From: Chloroflexota bacterium
GTDB taxonomy: Bacteria > Chloroflexota > Anaerolineae > Promineifilales > Promineifilaceae
Length of the DNA stretch: 10,690 nt
Assembly (NCBI GenBank): GCA_020353135.1
Contig: CP070688.1
Coordinates: 2,074,308 to 2,084,997 of the forward strand
Reading direction: 5' to 3'
Made by a program: the position numbers and the translations under genes. Positions 1-5,877 of this stretch are shown in pieces (the stretch's first letter is position 1; every line of letters starts with the position of its first letter). Under the pieces are notes generated by a model. It was not told where the DNA came from. It made no database searches and saw only the letters and a program-made list of their open reading frames with translations.

Positions 1-509
1 ATCTCAAACGCATCGTCACGGGGCAAGGTGCGGACCACAACATCGCGCGCGGCTGATACTTCGCGGTTGACAGCTTCCTCGATCTCGGCTACCAATTCCT
101 GGCGCATCGTCTCGAATTCGAAGTCCATCCGGCCCTTGAGCGGCTGCATGTTGCCGCCTGTGACCGACGACTTGTAGTCGCGCCAGATGACGCCACAAAG
201 GATGTGCAGCGCCGTATGAGTGCGCATGAGTTTATAACGCCGCTCCCAATTTAGGGCGGCCGATACGGCCGCGCCCTCGTCGGGTAGGGGACCGTCGACG
301 AAATGGACGATGTTGCCTGAGATTCGCTTCACTTTGGTCACCGGCCACGAATCAGCGCCGGCCGCCAGGCTGCCCAGATCGGCCGGCTGCCCGCCACTGC
401 CAGGATAAAATGCCGATCTATCCAGTACTATGCCTCCATCCAACTGACCGGCGACGGTTGCATCAAAGCGACGCACGTACGAATCATTTAGATATAGTAG
501 TTCAGTCAT
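1..509 (-). CDS. alaX: Alanyl-tRNA editing protein, AlaX type (C-terminus cut by window edge)
   Basis: Free-standing relative of the AlaRS editing domain; the family hydrolyses mischarged Ser- or Gly-tRNA(Ala). The 169 visible residues start MTELLYLNDSYVRRF, carry the N-terminal FYPGSGGQP motif at about 34-42 (the family's FYPxGGGQ), and the zinc-binding HxxxH at H98/H102 in the stretch RTHTALH. The catalytic domain of full AlaRS is absent: the protein begins directly with the editing module, so this is not alaS. The remaining part, including the expected CxxxH zinc ligands, lies beyond position 1. ATG 509 has a good Shine-Dalgarno GAGG five bases upstream (515-518). The gene sits behind a T-box leader, so expression probably responds to the charging state of a tRNA. 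The family call is firm; the exact edited substrate is not resolvable here. Confidence 0.9.
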   Translation of the reverse strand, partial: MTELLYLNDSYVRRFDATVAGQLDGGIVLDRSAFYPGSGGQPADLGSLAAGADSWPVTKVKRISGNIVHFVDGPLPDEGAAVSAALNWERRYKLMRTHTALHILCGVIWRDYKSSVTGGNMQPLKGRMDFEFETMRQELVAEIEEAVNREVSAARDVVVRTLPRDDAFE

Positions 510-516
510 ACTGGCC

Positions 517-558
517 TCAATTAACCATCTTCTTCGCTAGAGCCGATCGCCGGCTCAT
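517..558 (-). other. Short upstream ORF between T-box terminator and alaX
   Basis: A 13-codon ORF (MSRRSALAKKMVN) starts at ATG 558-556 and stops with TGA at 519-517, inside the alaX ribosome-binding site and seven bases before the alaX ATG. Its own start is preceded by TTTGAGG, nearly the same context as alaX's ATTGAGG. It lies 3' of the T-box terminator hairpin, so it would be made only when read-through occurs. It could couple translation to alaX or be chance; the peptide resembles nothing I recognise. Confidence 0.25.
540..556 (-). other. Small hairpin in alaX leader
   Basis: Perfect 6-bp inverted repeat GAGCCG/CGGCTC with a 5-base loop, between the T-box terminator and the alaX start. 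It covers the early codons of the short upstream ORF. There is no T-run, so it is not a second terminator. Confidence 0.35.
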
Positions 559-950
559 ATGGGCCTCAAATCAGAAGCGCCTTCGTCCAACTCAGGGACG
601 AAGGCGCAAACGCTCCGCGGTACCACCCAGATTTCCGGGTCCACAATTGTGATCAGCAGATCCGACTCTCGGTCAACGACGGCCCTGATAAGGGGCTATC
701 ATCGCACTCTCGGTAACGTGAGATGAACCCGGCCAAGCCTACTGGACTGCGAGTTGCCTTTCTGATGCGCTCATTCGTCCGATGGGACCAAATCGAAGTC
801 CCGCGTCACGCCGAGTGCAGGAGACTTCACTCGCTCTTTCGGTTGGCAGCTCCAGAGGGATTTTCGGCAAGCCGTCCGCGCCCGACTCACACCAACTCGG
901 GCTCGCTAATCGGACGACGCTTGCCTACTCGTCTCCATCGTAGCATTTGA
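555..950 (-). ncRNA. T-box riboswitch leader upstream of alaX
   Basis: Minus-strand leader RNA with the hallmark T-box TGGGTGGTACCGCGG at 615-629, whose UGGU pairs with the tRNA acceptor end (established for the family). Stem I is visible: GGCAAGC and GTCCG (911-925) pair with CGGAC and GCTTGCC (866-878). It is capped by a hairpin with stem GCCCGA/TCGGGC (880-902) and loop GTTGGTGTGAG, like the usual distal loop. AGTA (926-929) flanks the stem base opposite GAAA (862-865), the S-turn signature of the specifier loop. The triplet after GAAA is ATC (859-861), an Ile codon. Further hairpins follow at 784-802 and around 685-705, and then the terminator. Recognition as a T-box is very secure; the specifier assignment is tentative. 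Confidence 0.93.
577..607 (-). terminator. T-box intrinsic terminator hairpin
   Basis: Perfect 12-bp stem GCGCCTTCGTCC/GGACGAAGGCGC with a 7-base loop, followed on the minus strand by TTCTGATTT. The 5' arm contains CGTCC, the 3' half of the T-box antiterminator (CGTCCC, 595-600 on the plus strand), which can instead pair with GGG and GCG flanking the T-box bulge. The two structures are therefore mutually exclusive, as in classical transcriptional T-boxes. The U-tract is interrupted, so termination may be only partly efficient. Confidence 0.8.
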
Positions 951-966
951 ACCTATTTCGTTAGTC

Positions 967-995
967 ATTATGCCAAATACGTCGGCTATAGTCAA
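967..995 (-). promoter_or_regulatory. Sigma70-like promoter for the T-box/alaX transcript
   Basis: On the minus strand, TTGACT (995-990), a 17-base spacer, then CATAAT (972-967): five of six matches in each box with ideal spacing. Transcription would start near 960, just before Stem I of the T-box, giving a leader of about 450 nt. Confidence 0.7.
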
Positions 996-1003
996 TAAAA
1001 TGC

Positions 1004-1032
1004 TAGACAGGGGAAAATCCATGTGTTAACCT
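1004..1032 (+). promoter_or_regulatory. Possible weak promoter for the receiver/Nudix genes
   Basis: TAGACA, 17 bases, TAACCT on the plus strand, divergent from and close to the alaX promoter. The -35 box is good (5/6) but the -10 box is poor (3/6). TTGACC at 1091-1096 is another candidate -35 without a well-spaced -10. The 1033-1165 stretch is rich in small inverted repeats (for example GTCGTC 1068-1073 with GACGAC 1083-1088), so it may be a structured leader. Confidence 0.25.
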
Positions 1033-1165
1033 AGCCCGGCTGAGACCTGATCTGGAAGGCTCAGAGGTCGTCGGCCTGGACAGACGACTGTTGACCGGGT
1101 GAAGTCTTTGCGATAAGGGTAGCGTCCAAACGAAGACAGTGCTGTCGCCAGGATGGATGGTAATA

Positions 1166-1561
1166 ATGGCTATTGGACCGACCATACTTTGCATAGAAGA
1201 CGAAGAGGAGATGATTGAACTCATTAGCCTTATCTTGGCACGTCACAACTACAACGTCTTGGGAGCCATTGGCGGGCAAGCGGGATTGGATGGCGTTCGC
1301 AAACTGAAGCCTGACTTGATTTTGCTCGACTTGATGATGCCCAAGATTGACGGCTGGGAGTTGCTCCAGCGAGTGCGCGCTGATCCTGGACTTCAGGGGA
1401 TTCCGGTGATCGTAGTGACCGCCAGGGCCAACGAGATCGATCGTGTATTTGGCCTACAAATTGCTGGCGTGGAAGGTTACCTTACGAAGCCCTTCGGACC
1501 ACAAGAGCTTGTCCAGTGCGTAGAGCGTGTATTGCAGGCCAAGGCATCTGGCGCTGATTGA
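1166..1561 (+). CDS. Stand-alone receiver-domain response regulator
   Basis: A 131-residue CheY-like protein consisting only of a REC domain. Seen in sequence: acidic pocket E11/D12 (ILCIEDEEE), phospho-acceptor D55 in LILLDLMMP, conserved Thr85 in VIVVTARA, and Lys108 in YLTKPFG. No DNA-binding or enzymatic output domain follows, so it probably acts through protein contacts in a phosphorelay. No histidine kinase is in the window, so it is an orphan here. I chose ATG 1166 because GGATGG lies five bases upstream and the protein then starts a few residues before beta-1. In-frame ATGs at 1157 and 1139 would add 3 or 9 residues. The stop overlaps the TTG of a possible small ORF. Confidence 0.9.
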   Translation: MAIGPTILCIEDEEEMIELISLILARHNYNVLGAIGGQAGLDGVRKLKPDLILLDLMMPKIDGWELLQRVRADPGLQGIPVIVVTARANEIDRVFGLQIAGVEGYLTKPFGPQELVQCVERVLQAKASGAD

Positions 1562-1737
1562 AACACCTATCGCTTGTCAATGCGGCGGCTGAACGGCCAA
1601 CAAGTCGTCCTGAGCTGGCTCTCGTCGCCGGCGATCCGCAGTGGCCAAACAAGAAAGCGAAGTTCCGTGATATCCGCGACCTACTTCTAGAGGAGATAGC
1701 GCATTGTGATTCCCAGGCCCGTGCCCTGGGAATCTAA
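1558..1737 (+). CDS. Doubtful small ORF (59 aa) bridging receiver and Nudix genes
   Basis: A 59-codon frame starting with TTG that overlaps the receiver's TGA (ATTGA) and ending with TAA nine bases before the Nudix ATG, so it exactly fills the gap. The peptide is soluble and charged, with a likely helical segment KKAKFRDIRDLLLEEIAHCD at about 34-53. I recognise no family. Against it: a TTG start, no clear Shine-Dalgarno sequence, and a 10-bp hairpin across its 3' end. For it: protein-like composition and tight operon-like junctions on both sides. It could also be the degraded tail of a former gene. Confidence 0.3.
   Translation: MKHLSLVNAAAERPTSRPELALVAGDPQWPNKKAKFRDIRDLLLEEIAHCDSQARALGI
1708..1734 (+). 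other. 10-bp hairpin just upstream of the Nudix start
   Basis: Perfect inverted repeat GATTCCCAGG/CCTGGGAATC with a 7-base loop (CCCGTGC), ending 12 bases before ATG 1747 and directly next to its weak AAGAGA ribosome-binding site (1736-1741). No T-run follows on either strand, so it is not an intrinsic terminator. It could modulate translation or RNA stability. Confidence 0.5.
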
Positions 1738-1746
1738 GAGAAACTT

Positions 1747-2259
1747 ATGGGACATAATGATCAAGGTCTGGCCAGCAGCGGAGAACGGTACCGGGTTGTT
1801 CCTCGCGTGCTCCTGTTTGTCCGCCACAGAGACGACGTCTTGTTGCTGAAAGGGGCGCCAGACAAGCGGATCTGGGCCAACAAGTTCAATGGCGTTGGCG
1901 GGCACGTCGAAGTTGACGAAGACGTTTTCAGCGCCGCCCGGCGAGAGGCTGCCGAAGAAACTGGATTGACCATCGAAATGCTGGACTTGGCGGCCGTAGT
2001 TAACATCGACGCCGGCGATCCGGGCCTGGGCATTTTGATGTTTGTGTTTGTTGGCTGGAGTGACATCCGACAAACAAGCGAGTCCCATGAAGGGGCCCTG
2101 CATTGGTTTCCTGTTGATCAACTGCCCAAGGACGAACTGGTTGAAGACCTGAAATGGCTCTTGCCTCGAGTCTTAGGCGATAGAAGCGCCCCGCTGCCAC
2201 TCTATCTTCACTACAGTTATGACTCCGACGACCGACTCGTCATCAGGCCGTCGGAGTGA
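1747..2259 (+). CDS. Nudix hydrolase (MutT-like, possibly 8-oxo-dGTP diphosphatase)
   Basis: A 170-residue Nudix protein. The complete Nudix box GX5EX7REUXEEXGU is readable at residues 52-74 (G52, E58, R66-E67, E70-E71, G73), so the Mg2+-binding catalytic helix is intact. Upstream, the VLLFVRHRDDVLLLKG strand and WANKFNGVGGHVE lead-in resemble the 8-oxo-dGTP diphosphatase/MutT group. That points to sanitation of oxidised nucleotides, but substrate cannot be read from the box alone. The C-terminal tail after about 150 (LYLHYSYDSDDRLVIRPSE) is an additional beta-like extension. ATG 1747 is the first start after an in-frame TAA at 1735. It probably shares a transcript with the receiver gene upstream. 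The last codons lie in a 9-bp inverted repeat (2222-2230 with 2249-2257). Confidence 0.9.
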   Translation: MGHNDQGLASSGERYRVVPRVLLFVRHRDDVLLLKGAPDKRIWANKFNGVGGHVEVDEDVFSAARREAAEETGLTIEMLDLAAVVNIDAGDPGLGILMFVFVGWSDIRQTSESHEGALHWFPVDQLPKDELVEDLKWLLPRVLGDRSAPLPLYLHYSYDSDDRLVIRPSE

Positions 2260-2312
2260 GCGAAGCCGGCCGGATTCATGTCCATATTGCCTGATTCTTT
2301 CGCTCAACATCA

Positions 2313-2340
2313 TTGCCGTCAGCCAGGTTTGGATTACAAT
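2313..2340 (+). promoter_or_regulatory. Possible promoter for the second receiver/folD group
   Basis: TTGCCG, 16 bases, TACAAT: four and five matches to the sigma70 boxes, about 145 bases before the receiver ATG. The remaining intergenic stretch (2341-2485) shows no convincing gene or terminator. Confidence 0.35.
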
Positions 2341-2485
2341 AGGCGATAGCTGGCTAAATACTGGGTGCGCCGGTTCTGGCGACCAGGAGTGCCGTCGCAA
2401 ATAAGGATTCGCTACTGTAAATTGTGCCATGTCTTTGAGTACATTAGATCGCGCTTCAATTAACTTCGCCAAGTGAGAAAGCCTA

Positions 2486-2881
2486 ATGACAGAAAGCGCG
2501 ATACCCTCGGTCCTGATAGTAGACGACGAACCCACAGCGCGTACCATGCTGCGGCTCATACTTGTTCGGGCTGGCTTTGAGGTAATTGAGGCCCAAGATG
2601 GGTCCGAGGCGCTCGAGGAAGTGCGACGCGAGATGCCCGACGTGATGTTACTTGACATAATGATGCCGGGCATCGATGGGTTTGAGGTGTGCGAGATCCT
2701 CAGAGCGGACGATGAAACGGCCGACCTGCCCATTATTATGCTCAGTGCTAGGGCGGATGCCCAGAGCGTGAACCGGGGGCTAACGCTAGGGGCTACCAAG
2801 TACCTGACGAAGCCGGTGAGGCCGGACAATTTGACGCGTCATGTACGCGAGGTATTGCAGATAGAAGACGGGATTGCCTAA
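2486..2881 (+). CDS. Stand-alone receiver-domain response regulator
   Basis: A second REC-only protein of 131 residues: D13/D14 (VLIVDDEPTAR), phospho-acceptor D57 in VMLLDIMMP, Ser87 at the conserved Thr/Ser switch position (IIMLSARA), and Lys109 in YLTKPVRP. No output domain follows. It shares the fold but is clearly diverged from the receiver at 1166-1561, so this is not a recent tandem duplicate. GTGAGAAAG upstream of ATG 2486 is an imperfect ribosome-binding site. The gene is followed after 26 bases by a small membrane protein and then folD, all co-directional, suggesting one transcript. No sensor kinase is encoded nearby, so the input partner must be elsewhere. Confidence 0.92.
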   Translation: MTESAIPSVLIVDDEPTARTMLRLILVRAGFEVIEAQDGSEALEEVRREMPDVMLLDIMMPGIDGFEVCEILRADDETADLPIIMLSARADAQSVNRGLTLGATKYLTKPVRPDNLTRHVREVLQIEDGIA

Positions 2882-2907
2882 AAGCTTGCCCAGGAGATGA
2901 ATCATAC

Positions 2908-3129
2908 ATGCTGGTAAAACGATTACTTCTCGTTGTGATTTCTTTGATTATCGGATATGCAGCCACCTACCTGATTACCGTTCTACTTGACACCACAGTG
3001 GCGGAATTCTGGACCGGCCCCGAACAGCCGGTGCAAATTCCCTACTTCTTGCTCGTCGGGTTCTTCATTGCCGTGGCTGTCGGCATCTGGCTAGACAAGT
3101 TCATGGGGACGGAAATCCTACCAAAGTGA
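2908..3129 (+). CDS. Small two-helix membrane protein, unknown function
   Basis: A 73-residue protein with two hydrophobic segments: about 4-27 (RLLLVVISLIIGYAATYLITVL) in two halves around a Gly-Tyr, and about 46-63 (YFLLVGFFIAVAVGIWL). They are joined by an acidic/polar loop containing FWTGPEQPVQIP. Lys/Arg at the extreme N-terminus and few charges in the loop suggest N and C termini inside and loop outside (positive-inside rule, inference). AGGAG at 2892-2896, eleven bases before the ATG, is a good though distant ribosome-binding site. The stop codon sits next to the folD start, so translation is probably coupled. I do not recognise a named family. Confidence 0.75.
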   Translation: MLVKRLLLVVISLIIGYAATYLITVLLDTTVAEFWTGPEQPVQIPYFLLVGFFIAVAVGIWLDKFMGTEILPK

Positions 3130-3134
3130 GAGAC

Positions 3135-4019
3135 ATGACAGCAAATATCATCGACGGAAAAAGCATCGCAGCGGATATTCAAGAGGAGGTTCGTGTTGCT
3201 GTTGCGGACATGAAGGAAGAACATGGCTATACGCCTGGGCTGGCCACTGTACTGGTAGGGGAAAATCCTGCCTCGGCGACTTATGTGCGTATGAAGCAGA
3301 AGCGTTGCGCCGAAGTAGGCATTAACTCGTTCGGGCACACGCTTCCGGCCGACGCCAGCCAGGATGAAGTACAGTCACTGGTGGCCGAATTGAACGCCGA
3401 TCCGCAGGTCAACGGCATCCTGGTGCAGTTGCCGCTGCCGGATCATATCGACGAAGAGACGATTCTCAATACCATCGACCTCGGCAAGGATGTGGATGGC
3501 TTTCATCCAGTTAACATCGGCCGTTTGGCCATGAAAGGCAGGAACCCACTGTTCATTCCTTGCACACCCTACGGCGTGATCGTGTTGCTTGAACGCAGCG
3601 GCGTGCAAATGAGTGGCGCCGAGGCAGTAATCGTCGGCCGTTCTAATATCGTGGGTCTGCCAGTGGCTATGTTATTGCAGAAGGCGAACGCCACTGTCAC
3701 GATTTGCCATAGCCGCACGAAGGATCTGGCCGAACATGTTCGGCAGGGGGATATCGTGATCGCAGCCATCGGCCGCCGCGAGATGATAACCGGCGACATG
3801 ATCAAACCGGGAGCGGCCGTCATCGACGTGGGCATCAACCAGAAAGAGGATCCGACCAAGAAACGCGGTTACAGGCTGGTAGGCGATGTAGAGTATGAGT
3901 CAGCTAGCCAGGTCGCCGGGGCTATCACCCCGGTGCCGGGTGGCGTTGGACCGATGACTATCGCCATGTTATTGAAGAATACACTTCACGCCGCTGAAAT
4001 GGTGGTCGAAGGCCAGTAA
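3135..4019 (+). CDS. folD: Bifunctional methylenetetrahydrofolate dehydrogenase/cyclohydrolase FolD
   Basis: FolD oxidises 5,10-methylene-THF to methenyl-THF with NADP+ and hydrolyses it to 10-formyl-THF, supplying one-carbon units for purines and fMet-tRNA. From ATG 3135 it has 294 residues, near the usual length. Visible motifs: PASATYVRMKQK with Y50 and K54, the numbering of the E. coli active-site pair; GILVQLPLP; KDVDGFHP with D121; PCTPYGV; the Rossmann loop GRSNIVGLPVAMLL; and the C-terminal PGGVGPMTIAMLL. GTG 3126, overlapping the previous stop as GTGA, would add three residues; ATG fits family N-termini better. It is the last gene of a receiver/small membrane protein/folD run and ends at a strong terminator. 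Confidence 0.97.
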   Translation: MTANIIDGKSIAADIQEEVRVAVADMKEEHGYTPGLATVLVGENPASATYVRMKQKRCAEVGINSFGHTLPADASQDEVQSLVAELNADPQVNGILVQLPLPDHIDEETILNTIDLGKDVDGFHPVNIGRLAMKGRNPLFIPCTPYGVIVLLERSGVQMSGAEAVIVGRSNIVGLPVAMLLQKANATVTICHSRTKDLAEHVRQGDIVIAAIGRREMITGDMIKPGAAVIDVGINQKEDPTKKRGYRLVGDVEYESASQVAGAITPVPGGVGPMTIAMLLKNTLHAAEMVVEGQ

Positions 4020-4020
4020 T

Positions 4021-4037
4021 CGCTTGCCTGGCAAGCG
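4021..4037 (+). repeat. 17-base odd palindrome directly after folD
   Basis: CGCTTGCC-T-GGCAAGCG begins one base after the folD stop. As RNA it would form a 6-bp stem with a CCTGG loop. There is no T-run, and the real terminator lies 35 bases further on. Confidence 0.5.
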
Positions 4038-4070
4038 GTTGCCGGCGATCGAGAGTCTATAGATCAACAG

Positions 4071-4108
4071 AATAGCCGGTCCGCGTTAACCGGACCGGCT
4101 ATTTTTCC
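4071..4108 (+). terminator. folD: Intrinsic terminator of folD
   Basis: Perfect 13-bp stem AATAGCCGGTCCG/CGGACCGGCTATT with a 7-base loop CGTTAAC, running into five T's (4102-4106). The distal arm overlaps the stop codon of the convergent mobA (4099-4101). On the minus strand the hairpin is followed by CTGTTGATC, so it is directional toward folD, although it may also stabilise the mobA mRNA 3' end. Confidence 0.92.
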
Positions 4109-4689
4109 TCACCAGCCTGGCGTAAATCCTCCAGGGTATTGATGTTGGCGAAGGAACGGCCGGCAGCGTCGAACCTGGACAGTACGTCCCGATCCAGATA
4201 GCGCACTCTGACCTGGCCATAAAAGGCGATCAATTTCAGAGTCCTGGACTCAAGGCTGTCGGTCACCGGCTTGAGACATGCTTTGCTATACACGGCGTGG
4301 AGCGGTTCGGGGAACTTGGTCCAGCGGGGAACGATGACGTCGGCCGTCGCTCGCAGCGATACCATATACTCCAGCAGATCCCTGTTTAGCCAGGGCATAT
4401 CACAGGCCACGACAAGCAAGTGCTCGCATTTGGCATGAACTAATGCCGTGTGTAGCCCTCCTAGCGGTCCGCTGCCTTCGTAGATGTCAGCGAACAGCGG
4501 CAAACCCAGATAACGATACCGTTCAATCGAATTGGTGATAATGATCTTCTCGCTGCCCAATCCATCGACGCTGTCCAGGACGTGCTCAATCATTGGCTTG
4601 CCCAACAGGGGGACGAATGCCTTGTCGGTGCCCATCCGGCTGCTTCTGCCCCCGGCCATAATGACCGTGGTGTAGTCTTCCTTGGACAA
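4099..4689 (-). CDS. mobA: Molybdenum cofactor guanylyltransferase MobA
   Basis: MobA joins GMP from GTP to Mo-molybdopterin, giving the bis-MGD cofactor of DMSO-reductase-family enzymes. The 196 residues match family size. The nucleotide-binding signature IMAGGRSSRMGTDKA lies at about 10-24, GPLGGLHTAL at 74-83, the metal-binding Asp97 in VVACDMPW, PEPLHAVY in the middle, and FANINTLEDL near the C-terminus. The start is a TTG at 4689: an in-frame stop lies just upstream, the first internal ATG falls inside the P-loop, and GGAGAA sits about six bases before the TTG. It follows hemW by 15 bases and is the last gene of the minus-strand run. Confidence 0.95.
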   Translation of the reverse strand: MSKEDYTTVIMAGGRSSRMGTDKAFVPLLGKPMIEHVLDSVDGLGSEKIIITNSIERYRYLGLPLFADIYEGSGPLGGLHTALVHAKCEHLLVVACDMPWLNRDLLEYMVSLRATADVIVPRWTKFPEPLHAVYSKACLKPVTDSLESRTLKLIAFYGQVRVRYLDRDVLSRFDAAGRSFANINTLEDLRQAGEEK

Positions 4690-4704
4690 TGTGTTCTCCA
4701 GACT

Positions 4705-5868
4705 TTACATAAAGCGATAAAATACTTGATTGCTAAGAAATTGACCTCTTTCGGAAAGGAGCAGACGCCCGGCCGATTGTTGCAGCAAGCCCCAATCGAT
4801 TAGTTGTTCGGCGACGCCAGGATAGGCACTGAATAAGTCAAGACCGAATTGCTCGTTAAAAGCGTCGAGATTGATTCCCTCGTTTAGCAAGCGCAACTGG
4901 GTGATTATCGTATCGGCCATCCTATCACTTCGGCTGAGCAGCCGCTTCTCGGCCAGAGCGGCCGACCAGGGAAATCGCCCTGGATCGCTGGAACGCATTC
5001 TGCGAATGTAAACACGCGGTTGCCTGACTACGCTGTAGCGATAGCCGGCCGCATGGCCGTGGGCGCCAGCGCCCAGGCCTAAGTAGGCGCCGTTTCGCCA
5101 GTAGATGAGGTTGTGCTGGCAGGCCAGACCCGGGTGGGACCAATTCGAGATCTCGTAGTGCTGGAATCCTTCGCGCTTGAGGGTCTTGCTTGCTAACTCG
5201 TACTGTTCGGCCGCCAAATCAGGATCGGGCGCTGCGAATCGGCCGCTGGCCAGCCAGCGGTTCATTGGCGTGCCGGGCTCTATCGTCAGGCAGTAAAGGC
5301 TGAGATGATTCGGTTTTCGTACGAGTACCGCCGACAAGCTGCGCTCCCAACTGGCCAGGCTTTGACCCGGCAGCCCGTAGATCAAGTCAAGGTTAATGTT
5401 CTCGAAGCCGGCCGCCCGTGCATCTTCAACGGCTCGAACAACCGTCTCGAAATCGTGCTCGCGCTCCAGCAAAGCCAACTCGGCCGCGTTCGCGCTTTGC
5501 GCGCCTAGGCTTAGGCGATTGACACCAGCGCGCCGCACGGCCGACAGATATTCCAATGAGAGCGTCTCAGGATTGGCTTCCAAGGTGATTTCAGCCTTGC
5601 CATCTAGTTCAAAGGATCCCTTGACTTTGTCGACGAGCAGGCGGACCGACTCGGCCGGCAGCAACGAGGGCGTGCCGCCTCCGAAGTAGACAGTCGACGC
5701 GGGTCTCCTGGAGTCACCGGCGACTTCACGCACTTCTTCGAGCAAGGCGTCCACGTAATCTCCCGTCAACTCGCCAACTGTGGAATAGGTGTTGAAATCA
5801 CAGTAGGCGCAGCGATGCCGACAGAAGGGAATGTGCAGGTAAAGTCCCAAAGCCGATTCGCTGGACAT
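4705..5868 (-). CDS. hemW: Radical SAM heme chaperone HemW (HemN-like)
   Basis: A 387-residue radical SAM protein. The [4Fe-4S]/SAM motif CxxxCxYC is at C16, C20 and C23 (HIPFCRHRCAYCDF). The GGGTPS SAM-binding loop is at 63-68, followed by LEANPE and LDLIYGLPGQ. The HNLIYW motif at 252-257 and YLGLGAGAHG mark the HemW branch, which inserts heme into respiratory proteins, rather than true coproporphyrinogen dehydrogenase HemN; older annotation calls this HemN. The C-terminal HemN domain (LRLLNEGINL to GLLQQSAGRLLLSERG) is complete. It starts nine bases after rnhB and is followed closely by mobA. Its own ribosome-binding site is weak, which suggests translational coupling. Confidence 0.95.
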   Translation of the reverse strand: MSSESALGLYLHIPFCRHRCAYCDFNTYSTVGELTGDYVDALLEEVREVAGDSRRPASTVYFGGGTPSLLPAESVRLLVDKVKGSFELDGKAEITLEANPETLSLEYLSAVRRAGVNRLSLGAQSANAAELALLEREHDFETVVRAVEDARAAGFENINLDLIYGLPGQSLASWERSLSAVLVRKPNHLSLYCLTIEPGTPMNRWLASGRFAAPDPDLAAEQYELASKTLKREGFQHYEISNWSHPGLACQHNLIYWRNGAYLGLGAGAHGHAAGYRYSVVRQPRVYIRRMRSSDPGRFPWSAALAEKRLLSRSDRMADTIITQLRLLNEGINLDAFNEQFGLDLFSAYPGVAEQLIDWGLLQQSAGRLLLSERGQFLSNQVFYRFM

Positions 5869-5877
5869 GAACCGCAG

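Noticed and set aside
410..950. Plus-strand ORFs across the leader region (410-652 and 723-950)
   Set aside because: They lie on the opposite strand of alaX and its T-box RNA; the structure and promoter of the T-box explain the sequence.
1687..2121. 144-residue minus-strand ORF opposite the Nudix gene
   Set aside because: Shadow of the intact Nudix box frame; no family features.
2219..2404. 61-residue plus-strand ORF after the Nudix gene
   Set aside because: It overlaps the Nudix end out of frame, has no ribosome-binding site and low-complexity Ser/Arg composition; no support beyond being open.
2173..2829. 218-residue minus-strand ORF
   Set aside because: It is the antisense of the second receiver gene and the Nudix 3' end; Ser/Met/Arg-rich composition and no recognisable domain, while the plus-strand frame has full receiver motifs.
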